The notes beneath the pieces are model-generated. The model saw nothing but the letters and a program-made list of their open reading frames with translations. It had not been told where the DNA came from and made no database searches. A stretch of DNA of 64,000 nucleotides. Origin: an uncultured Planctomycetota bacterium. GTDB lineage: Bacteria; Planctomycetota; Brocadiia; CAIUPP01. The translations under genes and the position numbers were made by a program. The stretch is from the NCBI GenBank assembly GCA_903901045.1, contig CAIUPP010000060.1, positions 70,661-134,660 of the forward strand, in the 5' to 3' direction. Below are positions 24,408 through 33,117 of this stretch, piece after piece. The first letter of the stretch is position 1, and every line of letters begins with the position of its first letter.

Positions 24408-25613
24408 ATGCTTAGCGAACAGGTTATGCGCTCGTTGACGCTGCAGACTCCCAGCAAGATCGTCCTTCTGGTCATGGACGGGCTGGGCGGTCTCCCGGTG
24501 GACGGAAAGACCGAGCTTGAAGCGGCGCATCATCCTCGCCTGGATGAACTGGCCGCCGTCTCCGAGTGCGGCGTGACCGACCCGATCATGCGCGGGGTGA
24601 CGCCGGGCAGCGGGCCCTCGCACCTGGCGCTGTTCGGGTACGACCCCATCCAGCATGAGATCGGCCGCGGCGTGCTGGAAGCGCTGGGCGTGGGGCTGCA
24701 CATGACCAACCGCGACGTGGCCGCGCGCGGCAATTTCGCCAGCATGGACGCGCACGGCATCATCACCGACCGGCGCGCGGGCCGCATCGCCACTGAGAAG
24801 AACGAAAAGCTCTGCGCCCTGATGGCCAGGGAAATTCCGAAGATCGGCGATGTGGAAGTCATTCTGGAGCCGGGCAAGGAGCACCGCTTCACCGTCCTTT
24901 TCCGCGGCGACAAGCTGGACGGCCGCGTCGCCGACGCCGATCCCCAGAAGGCGCCCCATGCGCCGCAGCCCGCCCTGGCGCTCGCCCCCGAGGCGGAATA
25001 CACCGCTGGGATCATCAACGAATTCATCCGCCGCGCCAACGAGGTGCTGAAGGACCACCATCCCGCCAACACGCTCCTGGTGCGCGGGTTCGCGAAGTAC
25101 CCCGCGATTCCGACCATGTCCGACCTGTTCAAGCTCAAGCCGGCCGCCATCGCCACCTACCCGATGTACAAGGGACTGGCCAAGCTGGTGGGGATGAAGA
25201 TTCTCGACGCGGGCGAGACGATCGAGGATGAATTCAATACCCTGCGCCGCGAGTACGCCAACCATGATTTCTTCTACGTCCACATCAAGAAAACCGATTC
25301 CTACGGCGAGGATGGCAACTTCGCCAAGAAGGTGGGGATCATCGAGGAAGTGGACAAGCACCTCCCGGCCCTGCTGGCGCTGGAGCCGGACGTGATCGCC
25401 GTGACCTGCGACCACTCCACCCCGGCGGCGCTCAAGGGGCACTCCTGGCACCCCTGCCCGTTCCTGATCTACTCGCGCTACTGCCGCCCGGATGGGATGG
25501 CGCGTTACACCGAACGCGAGTGCGCGCGCGGCGGCCTGGGACGCTTCCCGGCCAAAGAGGCGATGGCGCTCATGCTGGCCAATGCGCTGAAGATGGAGAA
25601 ATTCGGCGCTTAA
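24408..25613 (+). CDS. apgM: cofactor-independent phosphoglycerate mutase (archaeal type)
   Basis: Interconverts 3- and 2-phosphoglycerate in glycolysis. 401 residues. Alkaline-phosphatase-fold metal site: VLLVMDGLGG at the N-terminus, GSGPSHLALFGYDP (phosphorylated Ser region), NRDVAARGNFA, and KKTDSYGEDGN with CDHSTPAALKGHSWHP near the C-terminus. This family is distinct from GpmI. CGGAGGACAT precedes the ATG. Confidence 0.93.
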   Translation: MLSEQVMRSLTLQTPSKIVLLVMDGLGGLPVDGKTELEAAHHPRLDELAAVSECGVTDPIMRGVTPGSGPSHLALFGYDPIQHEIGRGVLEALGVGLHMTNRDVAARGNFASMDAHGIITDRRAGRIATEKNEKLCALMAREIPKIGDVEVILEPGKEHRFTVLFRGDKLDGRVADADPQKAPHAPQPALALAPEAEYTAGIINEFIRRANEVLKDHHPANTLLVRGFAKYPAIPTMSDLFKLKPAAIATYPMYKGLAKLVGMKILDAGETIEDEFNTLRREYANHDFFYVHIKKTDSYGEDGNFAKKVGIIEEVDKHLPALLALEPDVIAVTCDHSTPAALKGHSWHPCPFLIYSRYCRPDGMARYTERECARGGLGRFPAKEAMALMLANALKMEKFGA

Positions 25614-25645
25614 ACGCAGGGACAATGGTGATGGCATGTCCCCAT

Positions 25646-25701
25646 CACCCAATCTCCCAATCACCTGATTTCCGGTCGGCAGGTGACTGGGAGATTGGGT
25701 G
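25646..25701. repeat. 22-bp inverted repeat of CCCAATCTCCCAATCACC words
   Basis: Arms 25646-25667 and 25680-25701 match at 21/22 positions around a 12-base loop. Located in the apgM-prenyltransferase spacer. Long enough to act as a terminator stem, but no T-run follows. Confidence 0.85.
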
Positions 25702-25760
25702 ATTGGAGTCTTCTTTCGTCGTCAGGACTTCGTCATTCCTCATTTTGACGAGGACAAATC

Positions 25761-26654
25761 ATGCCTTCTCTATCGGTATGGCTTCGTGTCGCTCGTCCCT
25801 TCTCATTTCCGGCGTCCATTGCCGGCGTCCTCGTCGGCACGGCGGCTGCCGCGCCCGTCGGACGCTGGAAATGGGGCATTCTGGCCGGCTGCGTTGCCCT
25901 GGTCTTGTTGTTCCACGCCGTCGGCAATCTCCTCAATGACTACTTCGATCTGCGCTCCGGCGTTGACCGCCGCCGGGAGGGGGATGAGGGAAGGCCGGGG
26001 CGCTTCCTTGTGCGCGGGGAAGTCCTGCCACGGCAAGCCCTGGCGCTGGCCGGCTTCTGCCTGCTATTGGCCCTGTTGCTCGCCTGCGTGCTCGTGGCGC
26101 GGGGGGGATGGGTCGTGGGAGTCATCGGCCTCGGCGGCCTTCTGGGCGCATACAGTTACACCGGCTGGCCCCTGCAACTCAAATATCGCGGTTTGGGGGA
26201 GCTCTGCATCTTCCTGGTGTTCGGCCCGGCAACCGTGGCGGGCGCGGTCTGGATGCAGGTGGGGGGGATGGAGATGCGGACCCTTTCCCTGTCGCTTCCG
26301 GTGGGGATGGCCGTCACGGCCATTCTGGCGGCGGGGAATCTGCGCGACATGGAGGAGGATGGCGACGCGGGGATTCATACCCTCGCGCGGTGGGTCGGTC
26401 GGCGCGCCTACCTTCTCTTCTATTTCACCCTGCTCTTCGGTGCGCCGGCGATTGTCGCGGCGCTGGTCGCAGCGGGGGTCGTGCCGGCATGGTCGCTCCT
26501 GGGCTTGCTGGCGATTCCCCTGGCGATTCCGCCCGCGCTGAATGCGGCGCGGGGGCTTCGAGCGCCGGATGCCGACGCCGTTACGGCGCGTTACATGACG
26601 GCGTTCGCCGCGCTGCTGTGGGGTGGGTTGATTCTGGGCGGGGGAGTGGGCTGA
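25761..26654 (+). CDS. UbiA-family prenyltransferase (MenA-like)
   Basis: Joins a polyprenyl chain to an aromatic acceptor in the inner membrane, in quinone synthesis. 297 residues, about eight membrane helices. First Asp motif NDYFDLRSGVDRRREG (NDxxDxxxD) and second DMEEDGDAGIHTLA. Most like 1,4-dihydroxy-2-naphthoate prenyltransferases, but UbiA members are hard to separate. GAGGA before the ATG. Confidence 0.85.
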   Translation: MPSLSVWLRVARPFSFPASIAGVLVGTAAAAPVGRWKWGILAGCVALVLLFHAVGNLLNDYFDLRSGVDRRREGDEGRPGRFLVRGEVLPRQALALAGFCLLLALLLACVLVARGGWVVGVIGLGGLLGAYSYTGWPLQLKYRGLGELCIFLVFGPATVAGAVWMQVGGMEMRTLSLSLPVGMAVTAILAAGNLRDMEEDGDAGIHTLARWVGRRAYLLFYFTLLFGAPAIVAALVAAGVVPAWSLLGLLAIPLAIPPALNAARGLRAPDADAVTARYMTAFAALLWGGLILGGGVG

Positions 26655-26689
26655 GGAACCGCCGTGTCTCCACCGCGCTGCATCTATCC

Positions 26690-26710
26690 GCGCCGCCTCA
26701 CGGGCGGCGC
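26690..26710. terminator. small hairpin between convergent genes
   Basis: GCGCCGCC-TCACG-GGCGGCGC, a perfect 8-bp stem between the prenyltransferase and the thioredoxin-fold lipoprotein. No T-run, so a weak assignment. Confidence 0.4.
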
Positions 26711-26725
26711 AACGCATTACTTCCC

Positions 26726-27391
26726 TCAGCCAAACCCCGTGCCGGCAGCCGTGAACTTGATGGCGCCGGTTCTCAGGCCCAGGGATTGTTCGACGGCCGA
26801 CCCCAGGTTCGCCCAGATCGCTTCCCCCTGGTATCCGATCTTCATGGCGGGGCTGACGTAGACCGCGATGGGAACGGAATGCACGTTCCAGGCCTCCCGC
26901 GTGGCGGCTCCCGTGTCGTAGAGAATCGGCGCGCCGAGGCTGCGAGAGGCGTAGAAGTTCTGCACCCGCTCTTTGGCATCGTCACTATTCAGCACGACGA
27001 CGTTGACCTTCTGCCCGGCCAACCCCTTGACGACGTCCGGCAACTCCTTCAGCGCAGTGCCGCTGAAAGGACAGCGGGTGTCGACGAACAACAGCATCAG
27101 TCCGCCTTCTCCCATGAACTCGCTCAGCGCTTTGACGTTGTCCTGCACATCAGGGAGTTTGGCGGCGAGCAGTGCCCTGGGGGCGATTTCCTTCGAAGGC
27201 TTGGCGGCCGCGTCAGGCGCGGGGTCGCAGCATGCGCCGCCCATTTTATCCCCGGCGGCGGGGAGCGGCATCGGTTGATGCGCGCGCGTCCCGCACCCGG
27301 CCAGTGGCAGGCAGCATCCCGCCACGAGCGCGGCGATCAGAGGCAGTACGAGGATTCTTCGCGGCAATCGTTTCATCAGGGTTACGCCCAT
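26726..27391 (-). CDS. thioredoxin-fold (AhpC/TSA-like) lipoprotein
   Basis: 221 residues. Signal peptide with lipobox-like LVAGC and LPLAGC, so probably anchored in the envelope. The redoxin-like domain (about residues 80-205) has LLFVDTRCPFSGTALKELP, a CxxS rather than CxxC centre, and VHSVPIAVYV with the cis-Pro. This suggests a peroxiredoxin-like or TlpA-like reductant acting with one Cys. The ATG at 27391 has AGGGAG eight bases upstream. It follows the small exported protein by 30 bases. Confidence 0.78.
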   Translation of the reverse strand: MGVTLMKRLPRRILVLPLIAALVAGCCLPLAGCGTRAHQPMPLPAAGDKMGGACCDPAPDAAAKPSKEIAPRALLAAKLPDVQDNVKALSEFMGEGGLMLLFVDTRCPFSGTALKELPDVVKGLAGQKVNVVVLNSDDAKERVQNFYASRSLGAPILYDTGAATREAWNVHSVPIAVYVSPAMKIGYQGEAIWANLGSAVEQSLGLRTGAIKFTAAGTGFG

Positions 27392-27420
27392 CGCAGACTC
27401 CCTATCGATAATGCAGCCGG

Positions 27421-27897
27421 TCACTTCTTCTCCTGCCCCAACACGATTTCCTTCACCGCGCTCAGGTCGAGGGTCGCCTCGGAATCCGCAAACGAATGCG
27501 TCCCCTTCCACTTGATCTTCTGGCCGTTGTCGAGCGTGGCCGCGAGCGTCTTCCCGTCGGTGCTGGTCAGCTTCAGCTTGACCTCCTTGCTCGTCTTGTC
27601 GGCCGGGATGATCTCGATCTTCGTCAGTTTGTCCATGGGCACTTCGAGGTGCAAATTGCCGGCCGTCACGGGCAGAGTGCCGAGCTGGGTGGGCGACGAG
27701 CCGAACAGCCCGGTGCTTTCGCTCACGAGTGCCAATGACCGCAGTTCAACCGTCGTCCCATCCCTGTTGACGACCGTGGCCGTGAGGACGGGCTTCTCCT
27801 TGGGCTTCTGAGCCGACTGGCCCGCCGGCTCCTCCGCAGCGCTTGCAACAAGGCACCAAACAGCCAGCAGCACCGCCGCCATCTTCATTATTCGCAT
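27421..27897 (-). CDS. small exported protein, unknown
   Basis: 158 residues. Signal peptide MKMAAVLLAVWCLVASA. The mature part is beta-rich with TTVELRSLALVSES and SKEVKLKLTSTDGKTLAATL, like short domains that probe surface interactions or form barrel-like lids; no family recognised. GGAAGGAG before the ATG. Co-directional with the redoxin lipoprotein and probably co-transcribed. Confidence 0.75.
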   Translation of the reverse strand: MRIMKMAAVLLAVWCLVASAAEEPAGQSAQKPKEKPVLTATVVNRDGTTVELRSLALVSESTGLFGSSPTQLGTLPVTAGNLHLEVPMDKLTKIEIIPADKTSKEVKLKLTSTDGKTLAATLDNGQKIKWKGTHSFADSEATLDLSAVKEIVLGQEKK

Positions 27898-27995
27898 CTC
27901 AGGTCTCCTTCCTTCGCAATGTTATTTTCCTGCCGCGTCGCAGTCAAGCTATTTCGTTGGGCCGTTCCGCCGGCGCGCGACGTGCGAACCATCGG

Positions 27996-28451
27996 TTACT
28001 GATCCGGAGTCTCCAGCCAGAGCGCCTGCCCCTCGATCCGATAGCGCAGGCCGTTCTTCAGCACGATCTGCGCAAGCGCCTCGTCGAGCGTCGCGTTCTC
28101 CAGATTGACCTGGATGAACAGGCGGCACTTGTCGCCGGTCTTCTCCCGCGAACGGTTGAAGTCGTACCGCATCCCGGCCTGGGCGCACACCTGTGTTGCC
28201 GCGGTCTGGATGGATATCCTTTGCTCCTTCAGCGTCACCGTTGGGCGCACCGACTCGCGCGGAGTCGCAGCGGCGGGGGGCGTTGCGGCAGAGGAGGAGT
28301 TCGCGACGGCCGGCGCTACGTCCGGGAACACGTTCTGCCGAACCGGCTCGGGGGCGGCAGGCTCGCTTCGGAAGAGGCTGGCGGTCGCCATGCCCATGGC
28401 GCATAGCCCCAGTGCAACCGAGAAACAGAGAACCGCAGTGCTCGCGCGCAC
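27996..28451 (-). CDS. exported protein with STN/secretin-N-like domain
   Basis: 151 residues. N-terminal hydrophobic segment TAVLCFSVALGLCAMGMA, a Pro/Ala linker, then about 75 residues (RISIQTAATQVCAQAGMRY, NLENATLDEALAQIVLKNG, GQALWLETP) matching the pattern of STN domains found in secretins and TonB-dependent receptors. There is no secretin barrel, so it is a free-standing domain. GTG start at 28451 with GGAGG eight bases before; the longer upstream frame runs into the tRNA gene and is not used. Confidence 0.68.
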   Translation of the reverse strand: MRASTAVLCFSVALGLCAMGMATASLFRSEPAAPEPVRQNVFPDVAPAVANSSSAATPPAAATPRESVRPTVTLKEQRISIQTAATQVCAQAGMRYDFNRSREKTGDKCRLFIQVNLENATLDEALAQIVLKNGLRYRIEGQALWLETPDQ

Positions 28452-28658
28452 GATCTCGCCTCCATCCTCCGAACCCTGTTTGGTGCCGAGAAAATAGCCT
28501 GCCGGCGCGGCAATGTCAACCGCTGCACCTGGCGGGGATTCGCCGTCGAGGCGCGCAAAGCGGAATGGGAGGGTCCCGGCGGGTGGAATAGCGTCGCCGT
28601 TTCCGTACCGCGGTCTTGCAGTCCTCGGGGGCTCCGCAGCGAACGCTGCCCGCGTGCG

Positions 28659-28687
28659 TTGACAGAAATCTCGCGTTCCGATATATT
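28659..28687 (+). promoter_or_regulatory. sigma-70 promoter of tRNA-Ala
   Basis: TTGACA (28659-28664), 17-base spacer, TATATT (28682-28687), 19 bases before the tRNA. Confidence 0.8.
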
Positions 28688-28706
28688 GACGTGACATACG
28701 ACTTGC

Positions 28707-28782
28707 GGGGACATAGCTCAGTTGGGAGAGCGGCTGGTTCGCAATCAGCAGGTCGGGGGTTCGAGTCCCCCTGTCTCCACCA
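28707..28782 (+). tRNA. tRNA-Ala (CGC)
   Basis: 76 bases including an encoded CCA. Acceptor stem GGGGACA/TGTCTCC contains the G3:U70 wobble pair that identifies alanine tRNAs. Anticodon loop TTCGCAA gives anticodon CGC (reads GCG). T arm GGGGG-TTCGAGT-CCCCC. Confidence 0.93.
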
Positions 28783-28785
28783 ATG

Positions 28786-28827
28786 AACAACCGGCTCGCC
28801 TGGAAGGCGGGTCGGTTGTTTTGTTTT
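28786..28827 (+). terminator. intrinsic terminator of tRNA-Ala
   Basis: AACAACCGGCTCGCC pairs with GGCGGGTCGGTTGTT, followed by TTGTTTTC. Confidence 0.85.
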
Positions 28828-28927
28828 CACCGTGCCATTCAATGTAAAATAGTTTCTTCCCGCGCGGTAGCGAGCCGCTGGGGCATTGCGCATCACCTTG
28901 GTACGAGGCCCGAAAGCGAGGCGCCCT

Positions 28928-30409
28928 ATGGCAGTCAGGCATGTCGGCCCGTTCGTGGATGGTCGCGAGTTGAAGGAGGGCGGGGCGGGATTCGCCGACG
29001 TGGTGAACCCGGCCACCGGCGAACTGATCGCCCGGCAGGCCTGTTGCGACGCCGCCTGCGTGGGCCAGATCGTTCGCTCCAGCGAGCGGGCGTTCCACTC
29101 CCCGGAGTGGCGGCGCGTCGGGGCCGCCGAACGCGGGAAGATGCTGCTCAAACTGGCCGACCTGATCGAGCAGCGCGCCGAGGAGTTGATCGAGTTGGAG
29201 CTGATCGACGTCGGCAAGCCGATCACGCAGCTTCGCGGGGAGATCGCGCTCACCGCCTCCATCGTCCGCTTCTACGCCGGAGCGGCGGACAAGATCGAGG
29301 GGACGGTCAAGTCCACCGAGGGAGGCTGCTTCTACCTGACCACGTACGAACCGTACGGCGTCGTGGCGGGCATCCTGCCCTGGAACTACCCGCTGGTCAA
29401 CGCCGCGCTCAAGGTCCCGCCGGCCATCGCCGCGGGCAACGCCATCGTCCTGAAGCCCTCCGTCGAGACGCCGCTGACCACCGTGGCTCTGGCCAAACTC
29501 TGCCTGGAGGCGGGGATGCCGAAGGGAATCGTCAACGTGGTCCTCGGCTCCGGCTCCAGCGCGGGCAACGCGCTCGTTGCGCACCCCGCGGTGCGGAAGA
29601 TTTCCTTCACCGGTTCGACCGACGTGGGCCGGCACATCCAGAAACTCGCCGCCGACCGGATGAAGATGGTGAATCTCGAACTGGGCGGGAAGAACGCCAT
29701 CATCGTCTTCGCCGATGCCGACCTGGAGCGCGCCGCCCAGGCGGCGGCTCTGAGCGCGTTCGTCAACTGCGGGCAATTGTGCGTCGCCTGCTCGCGCGTC
29801 CTGGTGGAGGATTCCGTCGCCGACCGGTTCCTCGAACTTCTCGCAGCCAAGGTGGCGAAAATCCGGGTCGGCGATCCGCGCGACGAAAAGACGCTGGTCG
29901 GTCCGATGACCACGAAGGGTCAATATCAAACGGCGCTGAAGTACATCGAGAATGCGCGCGGGGAGGGGGCCAGGGTGCTTTGCGGCGGCGGGAAACTGGA
30001 GATGTCCGGCGCGCTGCGCAACGGTTTCTGGCTGCAGCCGACGCTCCTGGCCGACGTGAAGCCGGGGATGAAGGTGCACGACGAGGAGATTTTCGGCCCG
30101 GCCCTGAGCGCCGTGCGTTTCAGCGGGGAGGAGGAGGCGGTCCGCATCAGCAACAGCGTGGAGTACGGGCTTTCCGGCTCGGTCTGGACCGCGAATATGG
30201 AGCGGGGGCTGAGGATGATCAAGGCGTTGGACACGGGCATCATCTGGGTGAACACGATGCTCACAGGCTATCCGCAGATCCCGGTGCCGCCGCGCAAGAT
30301 GAGCGGCACGGGAGTGGAACTCGGCATGGAAGGGCTCCTCGCGTACTGCAAGCGCAAGAGCGCGATGATCGGGTACGACGACCAGGCGCCCGTAGGATGG
30401 GGATTATGA
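28928..30409 (+). CDS. aldehyde dehydrogenase (NAD(P)+-dependent)
   Basis: 493 residues. Catalytic Glu251 in NLELGGKN and Cys285 in NCGQLCVACSR, 34 residues apart as in class-typical ALDHs; coenzyme motif GILPWNYPL and FTGSTDVGRHI. Betaine- and aminoaldehyde dehydrogenases are the nearest type by eye. Its stop overlaps the start of the D-threonine aldolase-type gene, so the two are one operon and may act on linked substrates (an aldehyde released by the aldolase). Confidence 0.9.
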   Translation: MAVRHVGPFVDGRELKEGGAGFADVVNPATGELIARQACCDAACVGQIVRSSERAFHSPEWRRVGAAERGKMLLKLADLIEQRAEELIELELIDVGKPITQLRGEIALTASIVRFYAGAADKIEGTVKSTEGGCFYLTTYEPYGVVAGILPWNYPLVNAALKVPPAIAAGNAIVLKPSVETPLTTVALAKLCLEAGMPKGIVNVVLGSGSSAGNALVAHPAVRKISFTGSTDVGRHIQKLAADRMKMVNLELGGKNAIIVFADADLERAAQAAALSAFVNCGQLCVACSRVLVEDSVADRFLELLAAKVAKIRVGDPRDEKTLVGPMTTKGQYQTALKYIENARGEGARVLCGGGKLEMSGALRNGFWLQPTLLADVKPGMKVHDEEIFGPALSAVRFSGEEEAVRISNSVEYGLSGSVWTANMERGLRMIKALDTGIIWVNTMLTGYPQIPVPPRKMSGTGVELGMEGLLAYCKRKSAMIGYDDQAPVGWGL

Positions 30410-31494
30410 TGGACTACAGAGATTACATCGGCAGGCCGGTTCAGTCGCTGCCGACTCCGGCGATGCTTCTGGACGTTTCCGTGCTTGACCAGAATATCAA
30501 GCTGCTGGCGGACTACTTTTCGAGCCGGCCGTGCAAACTGCGGCCGCACTTCAAGTCGCACAAATGCGTGACCCTGGCGAAGCGGCAGCTCCATGCCGGT
30601 GGCGCGGTGGGGATCACCTGCGCCAAGCTCTCCGAAGCGGAGGCGCTGGTCGCCGGCGGGATCAAGGACGTGCTGGTCGCCAACCAGGTCGTAGGCTCGG
30701 ACAAGGCGCAGCGGCTGGCCGCGCTGAACCGCTCCGCCATGGTGCGCTCGGCGGTGGACTCCGAGACGAACGTGATGGAACTCGGCGCGGCCGCGCAAGG
30801 CGCCGGGGTGACTATCGGCGTGCTGGTGGAAGTGGACATCGGGATGCGCCGCTGCGGCGTGGCCACGGGGGAACCGGCCGTCGCGCTGGCAACGCTGGTC
30901 AGCAAGACGCGAGGGCTGCGCCTGGACGGGCTGCAGGGATACGAGGGGCATCTCGTGATGACCCCCGACGCCGAGGAGCGACGCCGGAAAGTGGTCGAAG
31001 CGCTTGCGCCGATGGTTGAGACTCGGCACCTGTTCGAAAGCCGCGGCCTGCGGTGCCCGATCGTTTCAGGCGGTGGCACAGGCACTTACGACATCACAGG
31101 CAACGTGCCCGGAATCGACGAGGTGCAGGCCGGCAGCTATGCCATGATGGATTGCCACTACAAGAAGATCCGCTCGGAGTTCCAGAACGCCATGAGCATC
31201 CTGGCGACGGTGATATCCGTGACCGGGCGCAAGGTGGTGCTGGACGTCGGCCTGAAGGGGGTCGGGAGCGAGTTCGGGTTGCCGGCGGTCGCCAACGCGC
31301 CGGAGGCGAAGGCGCTCTACCTCGCCGAGGAACACTGCCCCGTGGACAACTGCACGGGCCGAGTGGGGGAAAAGTTGCGCCTGATCCCCTCGCACGGCTG
31401 CACGACGAGCAACCTGCACCGCCGACTCTGGATCATCCGCAACAAGATGGTTGAGGACGTCTGGGCGATCGAGGGGAGCGGCTGCCTGGAGTGA
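30406..31494 (+). CDS. D-threonine aldolase / D-serine dehydratase-like PLP enzyme
   Basis: 362 residues, fold-III (alanine-racemase-like) PLP enzyme. PLP Lys in LRPHFKSHKC (about Lys50). The C-terminal metal site is PSHGCTTSNLH, with His and Cys in the HxC arrangement of metal-dependent D-threonine aldolases and D-serine dehydratases. DVGLKGVGSEFGLP is also typical. Likely cleaves a D-beta-hydroxy amino acid to glycine and an aldehyde. The start overlaps the ALDH stop (ATGATG; 30406 or 30409). Confidence 0.88.
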   Translation: MMDYRDYIGRPVQSLPTPAMLLDVSVLDQNIKLLADYFSSRPCKLRPHFKSHKCVTLAKRQLHAGGAVGITCAKLSEAEALVAGGIKDVLVANQVVGSDKAQRLAALNRSAMVRSAVDSETNVMELGAAAQGAGVTIGVLVEVDIGMRRCGVATGEPAVALATLVSKTRGLRLDGLQGYEGHLVMTPDAEERRRKVVEALAPMVETRHLFESRGLRCPIVSGGGTGTYDITGNVPGIDEVQAGSYAMMDCHYKKIRSEFQNAMSILATVISVTGRKVVLDVGLKGVGSEFGLPAVANAPEAKALYLAEEHCPVDNCTGRVGEKLRLIPSHGCTTSNLHRRLWIIRNKMVEDVWAIEGSGCLE

Positions 31495-31505
31495 CCGGAG
31501 GGGGC

Positions 31506-32045
31506 ATGCCTGAGTCATCGCGTAGAACGGTAGGAGGGGGGCGATGGGCCATTGCGCTCATCGCCTGCTCTCTGGCCATCTCGCTGTTCGTCACACTCCC
31601 GCTGCGGTGCGACGACTCGCACGCGCTCGTCGGCGGCATGGCGTTATCGGGAGGGCGGCTCGAACTGCTGCGCTTCTTCCACGAGCCGCATGAATTTCCC
31701 GTGGTCGCGGCAACCTCAAGCTGTCGTGAAATGGCGTTTGCCCTGAGCGCCCGAGCGCCGCGGCAAACGCTGCCGCTCAGCGCGCTCCTGCCATACGCGT
31801 CTGCCCTCAGCGTTCAGCCTGTGCGGATTGCGGAACTTCCGCCGGCGCGGGGGGATGCCGGGGCATGGCTCGCCGAGTTGCGCGAGCAGGGGGTGACGCA
31901 TGTCGTCGTATTCAAGGACTTGCCCTCAGGCTCCCCTCCCGCAGACCTCCAAGCCGCCACAGCGGCTGCCATCTCCGCGCTGCCGGACAAGTTCGGCCTG
32001 ATTTGGGATGGGAGATGGGTGGAAGTGTACGAGATTGTCCGCTAG
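31506..32045 (+). CDS. membrane-anchored hypothetical protein
   Basis: 179 residues. One N-terminal membrane segment (AIALIACSLAISLFVTLPL) then a domain of about 130 residues resembling the periplasmic C-terminal part of family 39 glycosyltransferases (GVTHVVVFKDLP, FGLIWDGRWVEVYEIVR), so it may be a remnant. The segment ALSARAPRQTLPLSALLP is encoded by a GCGTTTGCC...GGCAAACGC inverted repeat and may be another in-frame repeat insertion. The ATG at 31506 (GGAGGGGGC upstream) is preferred over the GTG at 31491. Its end overlaps the convergent GspF-type gene by four bases. Confidence 0.6.
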   Translation: MPESSRRTVGGGRWAIALIACSLAISLFVTLPLRCDDSHALVGGMALSGGRLELLRFFHEPHEFPVVAATSSCREMAFALSARAPRQTLPLSALLPYASALSVQPVRIAELPPARGDAGAWLAELREQGVTHVVVFKDLPSGSPPADLQAATAAAISALPDKFGLIWDGRWVEVYEIVR

Positions 32046-32992
32046 AGGGGGGGAAGACTCCGGATGAGAGAGGGCAGGAGACTCATTCCCGCTCCCGCGA
32101 CGGCGAACGCAAAGGCTGCGAGGGAAACGTAGAACACCAGCATCGTGACCGCGCGGCACATCTTATCCAGCCGCGATTCGAGCACTTCCTTGTGCTGTTG
32201 AGCCAACCGCTCCAGAATCTCCTGAAGTTGACCCGCCTCCTCCGCCACAGCAATGCTTTCGATATACCCCGACGGCCACCAGAAAGCCGGCCGGAGCGCA
32301 TCGGCAAATGACGACCCCTTCTCCACCCGGGAGGCCGTCCCCGCGATTCGCCGGGAAATCTCCGAATTTCCCACGGCGCGGGCCGCGCTTCGGATAATCT
32401 CCGGCGCACTGACTGCGCCGATGTAGAGATAGTTGAAACAGATCGTGAACTGATAGAGCGCCAGGTCGCGCGCAATTTCGCCCAGGAACGGAATGTGGAT
32501 GATCGTGCAATCCAGGATGCGCCTCAACGGCGGCACATAGATGAACCCCAGAATCACCAGCGCGAGCGGCGCACAGGATTGCGCCTGGGCAACGAGGTAC
32601 CCGGGCCCGAGTATCAACGCGGTGGCAATCCAGAAAGCGACGATGATCATCAGCGGACTGAACCAGAGTTTGAAGATGGCGCGTTTGATCTGCGCCATCT
32701 TGCGGAAGTGGATGGCCCCCTCTCGGAAACCGGCTTGAAGCTGGCCCGCCATCTCCGCGCAGCGGGTCATCTCGACGAAGTAGGGGGGCCATGCCCAGGC
32801 GCTCCGTCGGAACCCCTCGTGGAATGGCAACCCCTGGCCGACCGTCTCGCGCACGATCTGCAGCGCGCGCCGCGCCCGCTTGGAACGGTATCGCTGGAGG
32901 AGGTCGAAAATGCGCTCGGGATGCACTCCCGCCCCCAGGAGTTCGGCCATGCTGTCGGCGATCTGCGCCGTCTCTTTGTAGGAAACCCGCAT
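32042..32992 (-). CDS. type II secretion/type IV pilus inner membrane platform protein (GspF/PilC-like)
   Basis: 316 residues. Two T2SSF domains: about 5-125 and 180-300, each with a helical bundle followed by membrane segments (LWFSPLMIIVAFWIATALIL; MLVFYVSLAAFAFAVAGAG). Motifs GLPFHEGFRR, AEMAGQLQAGF and AVAEEAGQLQEILERL are family hallmarks. It is shorter than standard GspF (about 400) and has no secretion genes next to it, so it is an orphan or simplified platform. Confidence 0.82.
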   Translation of the reverse strand: MRVSYKETAQIADSMAELLGAGVHPERIFDLLQRYRSKRARRALQIVRETVGQGLPFHEGFRRSAWAWPPYFVEMTRCAEMAGQLQAGFREGAIHFRKMAQIKRAIFKLWFSPLMIIVAFWIATALILGPGYLVAQAQSCAPLALVILGFIYVPPLRRILDCTIIHIPFLGEIARDLALYQFTICFNYLYIGAVSAPEIIRSAARAVGNSEISRRIAGTASRVEKGSSFADALRPAFWWPSGYIESIAVAEEAGQLQEILERLAQQHKEVLESRLDKMCRAVTMLVFYVSLAAFAFAVAGAGMSLLPSLIRSLPPL

Positions 32993-33047
32993 AGCGCTCG
33001 CCTTGCGAATGCAGAGTGGGTGCAGAGCATCACCGTCAAGAAAGACG

Positions 33048-33117
33048 AGCGCGCTGGGACAGCGCGCTCCACCAATCAGAAATCATCAATAATCAGTTAT
33101 CAATCATCAATTGCCGT
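33048..33117 (+). repeat. composite repeat, intergenic copy of the prmC insert
   Basis: Hairpin AGCGCGCT-GGGAC-AGCGCGCT (33048-33068), CCACCAA, then words AATCATCAATAATCAG and CAATCATCAATTGCCGTT. The gatA stop codon (33100-33102) and last residues TAIDD lie within the word part. Confidence 0.88.

Noticed and set aside
28452-28790. Longer N-terminal version of the STN-domain protein (start 28790)
   Set aside because: It would run through tRNA-Ala and its promoter in antisense and lacks a ribosome-binding site; the GTG at 28451 with GGAGG is better.
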